Shown here: positions 28,067 to 37,819 of the stretch, piece by piece | How the letters are laid out: each line of letters begins with the position of its first letter | Position numbering within the stretch: the first letter of the stretch is position 1 | NCBI RefSeq assembly: GCF_006861825.1 | Contig: NZ_VDGI01000010.1 | Span: 58,156-122,155 of the forward strand | Length of the DNA: 64,000 nt | Source: Psychrobacillus vulpis | GTDB taxonomy: Bacteria > Bacillota > Bacilli > Bacillales_A > Planococcaceae | Reading direction: 5' to 3' | Made by a program: the position numbers and the translations under genes | Notes under the pieces: generated by a model | What the model saw: the letters and a program-made list of their open reading frames with translations, nothing else | Databases searched by the model: none | What the model was told of the DNA's origin: nothing

Positions 28067-28095
28067 TTGACATTAGTATAAATTAAATATAATAT
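28067..28095 (+). promoter_or_regulatory. fadR promoter
   Basis: TTGACA (28067-28072) and TAATAT (28090-28095) are 17 bases apart; an overlapping TATAAT at 28088 is the alternative -10. The palindromic operator begins 5 bases later. Confidence 0.65.
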
Positions 28096-28100
28096 AAAAA

Positions 28101-28122
28101 TATGAATGAATCATCATTCATA
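28101..28122. promoter_or_regulatory. FadR operator (autoregulatory) upstream of fadR
   Basis: TATGAATGA-ATCA-TCATTCATA is a perfect 9-bp inverted repeat. It fits the known B. subtilis FadR consensus TGAATGAnTAnTCATTCA in its two half sites. Its place directly after the -10 predicts repression of fadR-fadB-etfBA by FadR, relieved by long-chain acyl-CoA. Confidence 0.85.
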
Positions 28123-28148
28123 TTTTTATTTTTTTGGTGGTGAATTCA

Positions 28149-28730
28149 TTGAAAAAGGACAAACCAAAATATAGGCAAATTATCGATGCTGCGATTATTG
28201 TCATTGCTGAAAATGGCTATCATCAATCACAAGTTTCCAAAATTGCTAAACAAGCTGGCGTAGCAGATGGTACAATTTACTTATATTTTAAAAACAAAGA
28301 AGATATATTAATATCTGTATTTGAAGAAAAAATGGACATGTTTGCTGACAATTTAAAAGAAATAGTAAAAGAAGATGCAAGTGCCTCTGAAAAATTATAT
28401 AAAATGATCGAGAATCATTTTACTGTATTATCTAGCAATCATCATTTAGCAACTGTTACTCAACTGGAATTACGCCAATCAAATCTTGCTTTGCGACAAA
28501 AAATTAATGCCGTATTGAAGAATTATTTAATATTTCTAGATGAAATTTTAACAGAAGGTATTGAAAATGGGGAATTAGACAATAGAATTGATATTCGCTT
28601 AGCAAGACAGATGGTTTTTGGTACAATTGATGAGACGACTACTACTTGGGTGATGAACGAGTATAAATACGACTTAGTCAATTTAACCGAGAAAGTACAT
28701 CGTCTACTATTTAATGGGTTAAAAGCTTAA
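28149..28730 (+). CDS. fadR: Fatty-acid degradation repressor (TetR family)
   Basis: This 193-residue TetR regulator has a DNA-binding head ([30 protein letters not shown], quoted here as one helix-turn-helix region, residues about 16-46) that closely resembles YsiA/FadR of B. subtilis. The ligand domain contains [10 protein letters not shown]. The start is probably TTG at 28149, behind GGTGGTG; the protein then begins [14 protein letters not shown] like its relatives. It represses beta-oxidation genes until acyl-CoA binds. Confidence 0.92.
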   Translation: MKKDKPKYRQIIDAAIIVIAENGYHQSQVSKIAKQAGVADGTIYLYFKNKEDILISVFEEKMDMFADNLKEIVKEDASASEKLYKMIENHFTVLSSNHHLATVTQLELRQSNLALRQKINAVLKNYLIFLDEILTEGIENGELDNRIDIRLARQMVFGTIDETTTTWVMNEYKYDLVNLTEKVHRLLFNGLKA

Positions 28731-28749
28731 CAAAGGGGAAGTGGGAAAG

Positions 28750-29523
28750 ATGGAATTTTTATCATGGACTATTGAAGATGGAGTAGCCATTGCTACTATC
28801 AATCGTCCTCCAGCTAATGCATTGTCACGAGGGGTAATTTTAGAAATTAACGACTTGCTTGACGCTGTGGAAAATGATGACGCAGTTAGAGTAATTTTAT
28901 TAAAAGGGGAAGGGAAGTTCTTTTCTGCAGGAGCCGATATTAAAGAGTTTACTTCTATTTCCTCAGGAGTTGAATTTTCCGAACTTTCAGCTAGTGGTCA
29001 AACAATTTTTGAACGACTGGAGAAATTTTCGAAGCCGGTTATCGCTGCGATTCATGGAGCGGCACTTGGTGGTGGTTTAGAGCTTGCGATGAGCTGTCAT
29101 ATTCGCTTAGTCTCTGAAAATGCTAAGCTAGGTTTACCAGAATTACAATTAGGTTTAATACCTGGATTTGCTGGAACACAAAGATTACCACGCTATGTTG
29201 GATTCGCAAAAGCAGCTGAAATGCTGTTAACAAGTGATCCAATTAGTGGGAAAGAAGCCGCATATTATGGACTTGCAAATCATGCATATCCTGAAGAAGA
29301 ATTATTCGATCGAGCACAACAACTTGCTTCCAAAATTGCGAAGAAAAGTCCAGTAGCAATGAAGGCTGCATTAGAAATGCTTCAATATGTTAAAGCAGAA
29401 TCTTATTATGAAGGTGTGAAAGCAGAAGCAAGTTCTTTTGGAACAGTTTTTGTTTCAGAGGACGCAAAAGAAGGTATTTCAGCATTTATAGAAAAAAGAG
29501 CGCCTATATTTAAGGGGAAATAA
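28750..29523 (+). CDS. fadB: Enoyl-CoA hydratase
   Basis: The protein is a crotonase-fold enzyme of about 257 residues that hydrates 2-enoyl-CoA in beta-oxidation. The first oxyanion-hole segment is [11 protein letters not shown]. The second is [13 protein letters not shown], followed by [20 protein letters not shown] with the catalytic glutamate. I use the ATG at 28750; a GTG 9 bases earlier is also in frame. It starts 19 bases after fadR. Confidence 0.92.
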   Translation: MEFLSWTIEDGVAIATINRPPANALSRGVILEINDLLDAVENDDAVRVILLKGEGKFFSAGADIKEFTSISSGVEFSELSASGQTIFERLEKFSKPVIAAIHGAALGGGLELAMSCHIRLVSENAKLGLPELQLGLIPGFAGTQRLPRYVGFAKAAEMLLTSDPISGKEAAYYGLANHAYPEEELFDRAQQLASKIAKKSPVAMKAALEMLQYVKAESYYEGVKAEASSFGTVFVSEDAKEGISAFIEKRAPIFKGK

Positions 29524-29640
29524 GGCTTCTTAGTAAGAAACCAAAAACTAGATAATAGATTCGTTGAAAAATATTGTTTTATCAAATCAATTGGCTGATT
29601 TATAAAGGGAAATAATCAAACGCTATGGGAGGATTTCTAA

Positions 29641-30414
29641 ATGAATATTTATGTATTAGTTAAACGTACATTTGACACAGAAGAAAAAATTGCAGTAAGT
29701 GGCGGTAAGATTCAAGAGGACGGAGCAGAATTCATCATCAATCCTTACGATGAATACGCAATCGAAGAAGCAATTCAAGTTCGTGACGCTCATGGTGGAG
29801 AAGTAACTGTTCTAACAATGGGTGGAGAAGATGCCGAAAAACAATTACGCACAGCATTAGCAATGGGAGCTGATAAAGCAGTTCTTATAAACATAGAAGA
29901 TGATGTGGAAGAAATGGATCAATTCACAGCAGCATATATTATCTCTGAATATTTAAAAGATAAAAATCCAGATTTAATACTAGCAGGAAACGTAGCAATC
30001 GATGGAGGTTCTGGGCAAGTAGGACCGCGTGTTGCAGAATTGCTAGGGATAAACTATGTAACTACTATTACAAATTTAGAGATTAACGGAACTTCAGTTT
30101 CGATTAAACGTGATGTTGAAGGAGATACAGAGGTTTTAGAAACTTCTTTACCACTATTAGTAACTGCTCAACAAGGCTTAAATGAGCCACGTTATCCTTC
30201 TTTACCAGGTATTATGAAAGCGAAGAAAAAACCTCTAGAAGAAGTGGAATTAGATGATTTAGATATCGACGAAGATGATGTAGAAGCAAAAACAGAAACT
30301 ATCGAAATCTATTTACCTCCTAAAAAGGAAGCAGGCAAAGTATTAGAGGGCGAGTTAGCTGAACAAGTGAAAGAGTTAGTTCACTTACTACATTCGGAAG
30401 CAAAAGTCATTTAA
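29641..30414 (+). CDS. etfB: Electron transfer flavoprotein beta subunit
   Basis: The 257-residue protein forms the AMP-binding half of ETF, which takes electrons from acyl-CoA dehydrogenases. Typical segments are INPYDEYAIEEAI and AGNVAIDGGSGQVGPRVAELL. GGGAGG precedes the ATG. etfA follows after 32 bases. Confidence 0.96.
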   Translation: MNIYVLVKRTFDTEEKIAVSGGKIQEDGAEFIINPYDEYAIEEAIQVRDAHGGEVTVLTMGGEDAEKQLRTALAMGADKAVLINIEDDVEEMDQFTAAYIISEYLKDKNPDLILAGNVAIDGGSGQVGPRVAELLGINYVTTITNLEINGTSVSIKRDVEGDTEVLETSLPLLVTAQQGLNEPRYPSLPGIMKAKKKPLEEVELDDLDIDEDDVEAKTETIEIYLPPKKEAGKVLEGELAEQVKELVHLLHSEAKVI

Positions 30415-30446
30415 TCGAATTATTTTTATAATGGGAGGAAAATAAT

Positions 30447-31424
30447 ATGTCTAAAAAAGTATTAGTATTAGGGGAAGCACGTGAAGGGGCTTTACGTAAT
30501 GTATCTTATGAAGCAATTGCTGCAGCTAAACAAATTTCTGAGGGTGGAGAAATTGTTAGTGTTCTTTTAGGAGATTCAGTGAAAGAGTTAGCAACTGAGT
30601 TAGTTAAGTATGGTGCTGACCGAGTAATCACTGTAGAACATCCTCATTTAAAACAATATACGTCCGATGGTTATGGCCAAGCGTTGCTTGCTGTTATTGA
30701 TCAAGAAAAACCAGAAGCAATTGTATTTGGACATACAGCACTGGGTAAAGATTTGTCACCAAAGATTGCAAGTAAATTACAAGTTGGATTAGTATCTGAC
30801 GTAACAGCAATTGAAGGAGAAGGCGATGCAGCTGTTTATGTTCGTCCAATCTACTCTGGTAAAGCTTTTGAAAAAGTTAAGGTTAAAGACGGTATAAAAT
30901 TCATAACAATTCGTCCGAATAATATTGCACCTCTTGTAAAAGATGATGGAAAAACAGGGGATGTCTCTTCTTTGTCAGTAGAGATTACAAATCTACGTAC
31001 AATTATTAAAGAAGTTGTTCGTAAGTCTTCTGAAGGAGTAGATTTATCAGAAGCAAAAGTTGTTATTGCTGGAGGACGTGGCGTAAAAAGTGAGGAAGGT
31101 TTTGCTCCTCTAAAAGAGCTTGCAGATGTACTTGGTGGAGCGGTTGGTGCTTCACGTGGAGCTTGCGACGCTGACTACTGTGATTATTCATTACAAATTG
31201 GGCAAACTGGTAAAGTAGTAACTCCAGATCTTTATATTGCAGCTGGTATTTCTGGTGCTATTCAACATTTAGCAGGAATGTCAAACTCGAAAATTATTGT
31301 TGCAATCAACAAAGATCCAGAGGCTAATATTTTCAAAGTTGCAGACTACGGAATTGTTGGAGATCTATTTGAAGTTATTCCAATGCTTACAGAGGAATTC
31401 AAAAAACTTAAAGTAAATGCTTAA
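30447..31424 (+). CDS. etfA: Electron transfer flavoprotein alpha subunit
   Basis: The 325-residue subunit binds FAD. The C-terminal FAD domain contains VVIAGGRGVKSEEGF, GASRGACDADY, IGQTGKVVTPDLYIAAGISG and INKDPEANIF. With EtfB it passes electrons from beta-oxidation to the respiratory chain. GGGAGG lies before the ATG. A strong terminator ends the unit. Confidence 0.97.
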   Translation: MSKKVLVLGEAREGALRNVSYEAIAAAKQISEGGEIVSVLLGDSVKELATELVKYGADRVITVEHPHLKQYTSDGYGQALLAVIDQEKPEAIVFGHTALGKDLSPKIASKLQVGLVSDVTAIEGEGDAAVYVRPIYSGKAFEKVKVKDGIKFITIRPNNIAPLVKDDGKTGDVSSLSVEITNLRTIIKEVVRKSSEGVDLSEAKVVIAGGRGVKSEEGFAPLKELADVLGGAVGASRGACDADYCDYSLQIGQTGKVVTPDLYIAAGISGAIQHLAGMSNSKIIVAINKDPEANIFKVADYGIVGDLFEVIPMLTEEFKKLKVNA

Positions 31425-31435
31425 TCATAATTAGT

Positions 31436-31467
31436 ACTCTGCTCTAGCAATAGAGCAGAGTTTTTTT
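31436..31467 (+). terminator. Terminator of etfBA
   Basis: ACTCTGCTCTA and TAGAGCAGAGT form a perfect 11-bp stem with GCAA loop, followed by T7. Confidence 0.95.
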
Positions 31468-31499
31468 AAAGATTAGAAAGTATTACAAAATAAGTATGC

Positions 31500-31725
31500 A
31501 GTGTGCACCTCGGTTTTTGCCTATTATTCCAATAAAATAGCTATCAAATAGCCGCTACGAGAATTTAGCGCTTTGGCATTCGCTTTCCGCGGGCGAGCGA
31601 CGAGCCTCCTCCTTCGCTTCGCTCCGTGCGGGGTCTCGTCTGTCTCGCTTTCCCGCAGGAGTCTCATACCGCCGCGCTAAATTCTCCTATATAAAATGGA
31701 TACAGTAAATAGTTCCTACTCTCGT
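31500..31725 (-). repeat. Decayed family A repeat unit, uninterrupted core
   Basis: The core at 31559-31686 is 128 bp with perfect 13-bp inverted ends GAGAATTTAGCGC and GCGCTAAATTCTC, and matches the reverse complement of the family A core at 18291-18823. Flanks such as CTATCAAATAG on the left and ATAGTTCCTA on the right also match that unit. The terminal CACTGAAAAA is no longer clear. This copy shows what the core looked like before insertion of the family B unit. Confidence 0.75.
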
Positions 31726-31792
31726 TTTTGTTCATATGTTTTCGACATTAATACTTGAAAAAATAAGCAGCATTTCTAAATTGAGAAGTGAA

Positions 31793-31825
31793 GAGCGCCC
31801 GAAATTGTATCTTCGGGTGACGCTC
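31793..31825. other. Intergenic hairpin
   Basis: GAGCGCCCGAA and TTCGGGTGACGCTC fold into an imperfect hairpin. No T-tract follows, so it is not a clear terminator. Confidence 0.45.
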
Positions 31826-31930
31826 TCCAGATAGAAAGTATCTATTCTTTCATTAACCTAAAGCAAAAGCCACTTGACTCCAACCGTTTCAAGCGGGCGA
31901 CGGACAAAAGACAGCCATAGGATACCGAAA

Positions 31931-31970
31931 AAGAGGGACTGGAAGTGGTTTGCCACTTCCAGTCCCTCTT
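31931..31970. other. Perfect 18-bp hairpin between etfA and trxA
   Basis: AAGAGGGACTGGAAGTGG and CCACTTCCAGTCCCTCTT pair without mismatch around a TTTG loop. Neither strand shows a good T-tract. The rest of 31468-32258 holds the decayed repeat and no gene that I can support. Confidence 0.6.
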
Positions 31971-32258
31971 AAAAATTATCCGGTAAAAGATGGCCGACAT
32001 TCTGTCCAAAGCACGCTAGATACGATGAAGACAACATGCACTTAAAGGGAGCTCTGCGCTTTTCTTGAGGGTAATAGAGTGTTACTTTTTTTCAGAAATG
32101 GTCTGGTTCTGTTCCTAGGTTCTCGAGAATATATGAAAATTACTTTCTTCTGAGCACAGCTGATTGCAGTCAAGAAACGGTATCGGGCCTTACATTGACG
32201 CTTGCACTTTTTTTAACTTAATCATGTAAGCTAAATGGTAGATGAACCTATATTAGTC

Positions 32259-32267
32259 TGCTATAAT
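32259..32267 (+). promoter_or_regulatory. trxA extended -10 promoter
   Basis: TGCTATAAT is an extended -10 with a perfect TATAAT 33 bases before the trxA start codon. The -35 region is weak, which an extended -10 tolerates. Confidence 0.65.
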
Positions 32268-32299
32268 CAATTTATAGTTAACCGAAGGAGGAATTTTTA

Positions 32300-32614
32300 A
32301 TGGCAATTGTGCATGGAACAGATCAAAGCTTCTCTCAAGAAGTAGAAGAAGGATTAGTATTAGTAGATTTTTGGGCAACATGGTGTGGGCCTTGTAAAAT
32401 GATTGCTCCAGTCCTAGAAGAAATTGACGCTGAAATGAGCGATAAAGTTAAAATCGTAAAAGTAGATGTTGATGAAAACCAAGCAACTGCAAGTCAATTT
32501 GGAATTATGTCCATCCCAACATTAGTATTATTCAAAGATGGTCAACCAGTAGACAAAGCTGTTGGTTTCCAACCAAAAGAAGCATTAGTTCAATTCGTAG
32601 AAAAAAATGTATAA
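32300..32614 (+). CDS. trxA: Thioredoxin
   Basis: The 104-residue protein reduces disulfides in the cytoplasm. The active site WCGPC (C29, C32) follows VDFWAT, and the cis-proline segment reads [16 protein letters not shown] precedes the ATG. A terminator follows, so trxA is mostly its own unit, although uvrC starts only 15 bases after that terminator. Confidence 0.98.
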   Translation: MAIVHGTDQSFSQEVEEGLVLVDFWATWCGPCKMIAPVLEEIDAEMSDKVKIVKVDVDENQATASQFGIMSIPTLVLFKDGQPVDKAVGFQPKEALVQFVEKNV

Positions 32615-32617
32615 TCT

Positions 32618-32650
32618 AAAACCGGGTCCGCTAAGGTGCCCGGTTTTTTT
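32618..32650 (+). terminator. Terminator of trxA
   Basis: AAAACCGGG and CCCGGTTTT pair and are followed by a T-run. Confidence 0.92.
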
Positions 32651-32664
32651 AAACAGGTGATAGA

Positions 32665-34455
32665 ATGAACGATTTAATACAACAAAAGTGTGCAATATTA
32701 CCAGATCAACCAGGCTGTTATTTAATGAAGGATCGTCAAGGGACGATTATTTACGTAGGTAAAGCGAAAATATTAAAAAACCGGGTTCGTTCTTACTTTA
32801 CTGGATCGCATGATGGAAAAACACAACGGCTTGTACAGGAAATAAATGATTTCGAATATATCGTTACATCGTCCGATTTGGAAGCATTAATATTGGAGCT
32901 AAATTTAATTAAGAAGCATGATCCAAAGTATAATATTATGCTCAAGGACGATAAAACGTATCCATACATTAAAATTACTGCTGAAAAAAATCCAAAACTG
33001 ATTATCACACGACAAGTTAAAAAGGACAAAGGGAAGTATTTTGGGCCATATCCAAATGTACATGCTGCTAATGAAACTAAGAAACTATTGGATCGCTTGT
33101 ACCCTTTAAGAAAATGCGAAAAATTGCCTGATCGAGTATGCTTGTACTACCATTTAGGTCAATGTCTTGCGCCATGTGTAAAAGAAATAGAAGATTCTAC
33201 TTATAAGAAAATGACCGATGAAATTACAAGCTTTTTAAACGGCGGCTACACACATGTAAAGAAAGAGTTATCAGAAAAAATGCAAGAAGCTGCTGAGAAC
33301 TTAGAATTCGAACGTGCAAAAGAGTATCGCGATCAAATATCAAATATTGAAATGGTCATGGAAAAACAGAAGATGACGCTCAATGATTATACGAACAGAG
33401 ATATATTTGGCTACACTGTTGATAAAGGATGGATGTGTGTACAAGTATTTTTTATTCGACAAGGAAAGCTAATCGAACGGGACGTATCTCTTTTTCCAAT
33501 TTACCGTGATCCTGAAGAAGAATTTTTAACTTTCTTAGGTCAATTTTATGCAAAGTCGGAACATATTAAACCTAATGAAATATTAGTTCCTAAACATACT
33601 GATCTGCATTTGGCTTCTGAACTTTTACAGGTGAAAGTACTCTCGCCTCAAAAAGGAACAAAGAAAAACCTAGTTGATTTAGCAGAAAAAAATGCTGTTT
33701 TAGCGTTGAGTGAAAAATTCCATCTTATCGAGAGACAGGAAGAACGAACAATAGGTGCTGTGGAAGAATTAGGGACACTAATAGGAATTGCTACTCCGAA
33801 TCGAATAGAAGCTTTTGATAATTCCCATATTCATGGAACGGATGCAGTTTCTGCGATGGTAGTTTTTGTCGATGGTAAAGCCTACAAAAAAGATTACCGA
33901 AAATATAAAACGAAGACCGCTGCTAAACATGATGATTATGGGGCTATGCGCGAAGTTGTTCGTAGAAGATATACACGCGTATTAAAAGAGAATTTGCCTT
34001 TACCGGATTTAATAATTATAGATGGTGGAAAAGGGCAAATAGAAGCTGCTCGAGAAATTATAGAAGATGAGTTGGGATTAGAAATACCGATATCTGGTTT
34101 AGCGAAAGACGGGAAACATCAAACTTCGCAGCTTTTATATGGTGATCCAATAAGTATTATTCCAATGAAACGTACGAGTGAAGCTTTTTATTTATTGCAA
34201 CGTATTCAAGATGAAGTGCATCGTTTTGCTATTACATTCCACCGTCAACAACGGGGCAAGCATACTATTGCATCCTCTTTAGATGGTATTGAAGGAATTG
34301 GTCCAAAGCGAAAGAAACTATTGCTAAAACATTTTGGTTCCTTAAAAAAAATGCAAATTGCAACAAAAGAAGAGTTTATAGTAGCAGGTCTTTCAGAAAA
34401 ATTAGCAGAGGCAATGGTTAATAATTTTCAGAAAAATTTATTGTCTTCTGAATAA
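32665..34455 (+). CDS. uvrC: Excinuclease ABC subunit C
   Basis: The 596-residue nuclease makes both cuts around a bulky DNA lesion in nucleotide-excision repair. The N-terminal GIY-YIG domain begins [24 protein letters not shown] motif lies around 203-238, and the second nuclease domain contains [20 protein letters not shown] (FDNSHIHG core). The C-terminus has helix-hairpin-helix motifs ([19 protein letters not shown]). Length is normal for the family. Confidence 0.97.
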   Translation: MNDLIQQKCAILPDQPGCYLMKDRQGTIIYVGKAKILKNRVRSYFTGSHDGKTQRLVQEINDFEYIVTSSDLEALILELNLIKKHDPKYNIMLKDDKTYPYIKITAEKNPKLIITRQVKKDKGKYFGPYPNVHAANETKKLLDRLYPLRKCEKLPDRVCLYYHLGQCLAPCVKEIEDSTYKKMTDEITSFLNGGYTHVKKELSEKMQEAAENLEFERAKEYRDQISNIEMVMEKQKMTLNDYTNRDIFGYTVDKGWMCVQVFFIRQGKLIERDVSLFPIYRDPEEEFLTFLGQFYAKSEHIKPNEILVPKHTDLHLASELLQVKVLSPQKGTKKNLVDLAEKNAVLALSEKFHLIERQEERTIGAVEELGTLIGIATPNRIEAFDNSHIHGTDAVSAMVVFVDGKAYKKDYRKYKTKTAAKHDDYGAMREVVRRRYTRVLKENLPLPDLIIIDGGKGQIEAAREIIEDELGLEIPISGLAKDGKHQTSQLLYGDPISIIPMKRTSEAFYLLQRIQDEVHRFAITFHRQQRGKHTIASSLDGIEGIGPKRKKLLLKHFGSLKKMQIATKEEFIVAGLSEKLAEAMVNNFQKNLLSSE

Positions 34456-34495
34456 TCTTGTGGTATGGTTGTAACAATTTAATATTCACTTTTAT

Positions 34496-34674
34496 GGTGA
34501 AGATAGAGGTGCGAATAGATAAGAGTACTCAGCAGGAGGATGAAAAGATCCTATAATCGTTGAGGAAAGGGTCTTTCGCCGAAACATAGAGATGCTTTTC
34601 CTTTTCTATGTTGGTCCTGCATTTAATAAGTGTAGGATTGTCAGAATTCAATATTCTGGAGGGCTATCTCACAT
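34496..34674 (+). promoter_or_regulatory. Lysine riboswitch (L box)
   Basis: The leader has the L-box landmarks in order: AGATAGAGGTGCGAA at the 5' side, AGTACTCAGCAGGAGGATG, GAGGAAAGGGTCTTTCGCCGAA (two adjoining conserved blocks), GGTCCTGCATTT, and TCTGGAGGGCTATCTCAC at the 3' side. The closing stem pairs GTGAAGATAG with CTATCTCAC. A terminator follows at 34705, so lysine binding should stop transcription before lysC. Confidence 0.95.
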
Positions 34675-34704
34675 GGACAATACTTTTTTGACCGTGTATG
34701 AGAC

Positions 34705-34740
34705 AATGCTTTTCACATATTGTGAAAAGCATTTTTTATT
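34705..34740 (+). terminator. Riboswitch-controlled terminator before lysC
   Basis: AATGCTTTTCACA and TGTGAAAAGCATT form a 13-bp perfect stem with a TAT loop, followed by TTTTTATT. It is the expression platform of the lysine riboswitch. Confidence 0.92.
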
Positions 34741-34776
34741 ACCCTTGCAGACAAGAAACTAAGGGAGAAGATGTTC

Positions 34777-35994
34777 ATGAGCAAAATAGTAATGAAGTTT
34801 GGTGGTACTTCTGTTGCCACGACAGAAAAAATCGTCAATGTTGCAAAGCGGATAAGAAACGTAAAAGATAAAGGTCATGAGATTGTCGTTGTTGTTTCTG
34901 CTATGGGGAAAACAACAGATGAATTAGCCAGCTTGGCGAATGATTTATCTGAGAATCCAACAAAACGTGAAATGGATATGCTTCTTTCTACTGGGGAGCA
35001 AGTTACAATGGCCCTGCTTGCTATAAAGTTGAATGCATTAGGTATAGATTCCATTTCTTTAACAGGCTGGCAGGCTGGTTTACAGACGGATGAAGTACAT
35101 AGGAATGCAAGAGTTGATAATATGGATGCTTCTAAGGTATTAAAACTACTAGCTGAAAACAAAGTAGTCATCGTTGCAGGGTTTCAAGGTGTAACTAGTG
35201 ACAATGAAATTACGACACTAGGTAGAGGTGGTTCTGATACGACTGCAGTAGCTATTGCTGCTTCTATCGAAGCAGAAATTTGCGATATTTACACGGATGT
35301 AGATGGAGTGTTTACTTCCGATCCTCGTTTCGTTACAAATGCTAGGAAATTAGAACAGTTAGAATACGATGAAATGCTAGAATTAGCAAACTTAGGAGCG
35401 GGTGTATTACATCCACGAGCAGTAGAATTTGCTAAAAACTATAAAATACCATTACGAGTACGTTCGAGTTACAACGATGAAGAAGGTACGATTTTGAAGG
35501 AGGAAGTAGATTTGGAAAATAATTTAGTTGTTCGAGGAGTAGCGTTTGAATCAGATATCGTACGTTTAACTATAGAGTATGATATCCCGTTTAATGGTTC
35601 TCTAGCTTCAATATTTACAACACTTGCTGCAAATCATATAAATGTTGATATCATTGTACAATCTATTGTGGACGGAGTAAGACCTGCAGTTTCTTTTTCT
35701 ATTAAAAAAGAATCTTTAGCAGAGGCAATTACAGTCTTAGAATCGAATAAACAAGTGTTAGGGTTTACTTTTGCAGATTTTGAAGTAGGATTAGCGAAAG
35801 TATCCATTGTTGGATCTGGCATGGTATCCAATCCTGGAGTTGCTGCACAAATGTTTGATCGTCTTAGAAAAGAAAATATTCCAGTAAAAATGGTTAGTAC
35901 TTCCGAAATAAAAGTTTCTGTTGTAGTACCACAAAATGAAATGATTCATGCTGCAAATGCATTACATGATGAATTTGGGTTAGCATTAATATAA
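34777..35994 (+). CDS. lysC: Aspartate kinase (lysine-regulated)
   Basis: Aspartokinase catalyses the first step toward lysine, threonine and methionine, and toward diaminopimelate for cell wall. The 405-residue protein opens KIVMKFGGTSVA with the conserved KFGGTS. It has the class pattern REMDMLLSTGEQV and GRGGSDTTAVA, then two C-terminal ACT domains (VSIVGSGMVSNPGVAAQMF). I use the ATG at 34777, better spaced from AAGGGAG than the ATG 6 bases before it. An internal start for a beta subunit, known from B. subtilis, was not examined. It is controlled by the L box upstream. Confidence 0.96.
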   Translation: MSKIVMKFGGTSVATTEKIVNVAKRIRNVKDKGHEIVVVVSAMGKTTDELASLANDLSENPTKREMDMLLSTGEQVTMALLAIKLNALGIDSISLTGWQAGLQTDEVHRNARVDNMDASKVLKLLAENKVVIVAGFQGVTSDNEITTLGRGGSDTTAVAIAASIEAEICDIYTDVDGVFTSDPRFVTNARKLEQLEYDEMLELANLGAGVLHPRAVEFAKNYKIPLRVRSSYNDEEGTILKEEVDLENNLVVRGVAFESDIVRLTIEYDIPFNGSLASIFTTLAANHINVDIIVQSIVDGVRPAVSFSIKKESLAEAITVLESNKQVLGFTFADFEVGLAKVSIVGSGMVSNPGVAAQMFDRLRKENIPVKMVSTSEIKVSVVVPQNEMIHAANALHDEFGLALI

Positions 35995-36146
35995 ATAGTG
36001 AATGGTTAGAACCTAACTACTAACATTCAAGTTATTCGAAGGTCACCCTATTATTTCCTGGAAAATAAAAAACAATATATGGAAAAGAAGATATACATTC
36101 GTGAATTAAATAGAAAATTAACATTTAATGATTTGGGGAAGCGTCC

Positions 36147-36385
36147 ACTCGCCTCCTTCGGAAAAAGCGAGACAGAGAAGAGAGTGTAGCGAGAGCACTG
36201 GAATACTGTAAATGTTTTATGATTTCTAGGAAATCGTTGAAAAAGGCGACACTCCTGCGGGAATAGTGTTAGTCGAAGACCCCGCTAGCTACGCGAGGAG
36301 ACTGAGGCAACGCCCGCGGAAAGGGAACCGTTTCAACGATTTTCTTATTTTATGGAATATTGGACAGACCCATGTGGCAATCATT
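36147..36385 (+). repeat. Decayed nested repeat: family B unit in a family A left core
   Basis: 36147-36192 resembles the family A core left half (CCTCCTTCGGAAAAAGCGAGACAGA). It is joined to GCACTGGAATACTGT at 36195, a worn family B left end. The family B core runs from AAATCGTTGAAAAAGGCGAC (about 36228) to GTTTCAACGATTTTC (about 36345). The junction is at the same point of the family A core as at 18358 and 63060. It lies between the converging lysC and yslB genes; the remainder of 35995-36400 holds nothing else I can identify. Confidence 0.65.
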
Positions 36386-36400
36386 ACTCCACTTTAAATA

Positions 36401-36438
36401 AAAAACAATGTATGGAAAGAACCCATACATTGTTTTTT
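36401..36438. terminator. Bidirectional terminator between lysC and yslB
   Basis: AAAAACAATGTATGG and CCATACATTGTTTTT pair perfectly around a 7-base loop, with A and T tracts on both sides. Confidence 0.88.
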
Positions 36439-36452
36439 AGTAGTGTGTTAGT

Positions 36453-36866
36453 TTAGATTTTTGTTTTCAAATCCCACTTTACTTGGAAAGTTACAATCCC
36501 ATTTTTCTTCAGTTGTTCGTCATAGCATTCAGTCAGGTATCCACTAATTTTCTGCTGTTGTTCAGCTAAAAAACCTGCCTCTAAGCGATGGCTTCTACTA
36601 AGTCCACTTTGTGGTAGATTAAGAGTTTGTAATGTATAGTGTGCAGTGTCCTTTGCCGTTTTTTCTAAAAGTAATTCTCCCCAACCAGCTTCTTGGAAGA
36701 AAGTTATAGCTTCTTCCATCGAGTATAGTGGAAACTTGCGGGCAAGATCTTTTCCGGCCCAGTATAAAATATCTTTTTCATGTTTTCCGAGAATAGAAGC
36801 AAGAACGTGATCTCTAATTAATTCGTATCCAAAGGAAGTTACATGTGAATGTTCCTTTTCATTCAA
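36453..36866 (-). CDS. yslB: YslB-family protein (DUF2507)
   Basis: The 137-residue protein reads SFGYELIRDHVLASILG...ILYWAGKDLARKFP, then FFQEAGWG and SHRLEAGFLAEQQQ. These are hallmarks of the DUF2507 (V4R-like) family to which B. subtilis YslB belongs. It lies between lysC and sdhC as in B. subtilis. The function is not established. Confidence 0.88.
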   Translation of the reverse strand: MNEKEHSHVTSFGYELIRDHVLASILGKHEKDILYWAGKDLARKFPLYSMEEAITFFQEAGWGELLLEKTAKDTAHYTLQTLNLPQSGLSRSHRLEAGFLAEQQQKISGYLTECYDEQLKKNGIVTFQVKWDLKTKI

Positions 36867-37020
36867 GTAGCAACCCTTCTTTCTTATGAAAATATCATTT
36901 AACCTTGTCTATTTTATCATAAAAAAAATTCAGATTGTAAAGGAATAGTTTGTGAAATAATAAAGTAATAATTATAGAATAATGGGTGGTTAAAGATTCT
37001 AGAAAAAAAAGAATCATGCC

Positions 37021-37049
37021 TTGACGCTCCAAAATGTTGAGAGTACAAT
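37021..37049 (+). promoter_or_regulatory. sdhCAB promoter (sigma-A)
   Basis: TTGACG (37021-37026) and TACAAT (37044-37049) are 17 bases apart. A leader of about 100 bases precedes sdhC. Confidence 0.8.
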
Positions 37050-37159
37050 GGATATGTCATAAATTCGTAACGTGATGATGTGAATTAGAAATGATTACAA
37101 ATGCTCTATTACAATAGTAAACATTTCTGTCAAATGTAAACCTGAGGGGGGTAACTGTT

Positions 37160-37771
37160 TTGTCGAAAGATCGCGAATTTTACTTGCGCCGATTACATTC
37201 TTTACTTGGAATTATTCCTGTTGGTTTGTTTTTGACGCAACATTTAATCATTAACCATTTTGCTACTAAAGGAGCAGAAGCGTTTAATGGAGCAACACAT
37301 TTTATGGAGAGTCTTCCATTCCTAATTTTCTTGGAAATATTTGTGATTTACTTACCGTTAATGTTCCATGCATTTTACGGAATTTACATTGCATTTACTG
37401 CAAAAAATAATCCGAAAAACTTTGGAACTCTTCGTAACTACTTATTCATTTTGCAACGTTTTACTGGAATTTTTCTTGTTGTATTCATCGCTTGGCATGT
37501 GTTCGAAACTAGATTCCAAGTTGCAATTGGTGCGAAAGAAGTTAATTTCAACATGATGGTTGATATTTTATCAAACCCATGGATGTTAGGCTTTTATATC
37601 GTAGGAGTAATTTCTGCTACATTCCATTTAGCTAACGGTATTTGGTCATTCTTAGTTAGCTGGGGAATTACCCAATCTCCAAAATCACAACAAGTTGCTA
37701 CATATGTAACATTAGCAATCTTCTTAGCATTATCTGTAGTTGGTGTACAAGCTCTATTAGCATTCGTTTAA
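37160..37771 (+). CDS. sdhC: Succinate dehydrogenase cytochrome b558 subunit
   Basis: The 203-residue membrane anchor has five hydrophobic spans and heme-ligand histidines. The first span reads RRLHSLLGIIPVGLFLTQHL; further histidines are in MFHAFYGIY, AWHVFETR and ATFHLANGIWSF. It holds SdhAB at the membrane and passes electrons to menaquinone. The start is TTG behind GAGGGGGG. It is the first gene of sdhCAB. Confidence 0.95.
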   Translation: MSKDREFYLRRLHSLLGIIPVGLFLTQHLIINHFATKGAEAFNGATHFMESLPFLIFLEIFVIYLPLMFHAFYGIYIAFTAKNNPKNFGTLRNYLFILQRFTGIFLVVFIAWHVFETRFQVAIGAKEVNFNMMVDILSNPWMLGFYIVGVISATFHLANGIWSFLVSWGITQSPKSQQVATYVTLAIFLALSVVGVQALLAFV

Positions 37772-37819
37772 GAATTTTTTATACATTCAACTACCATAAA
37801 ATCGAGGAGTGAGAATAGC

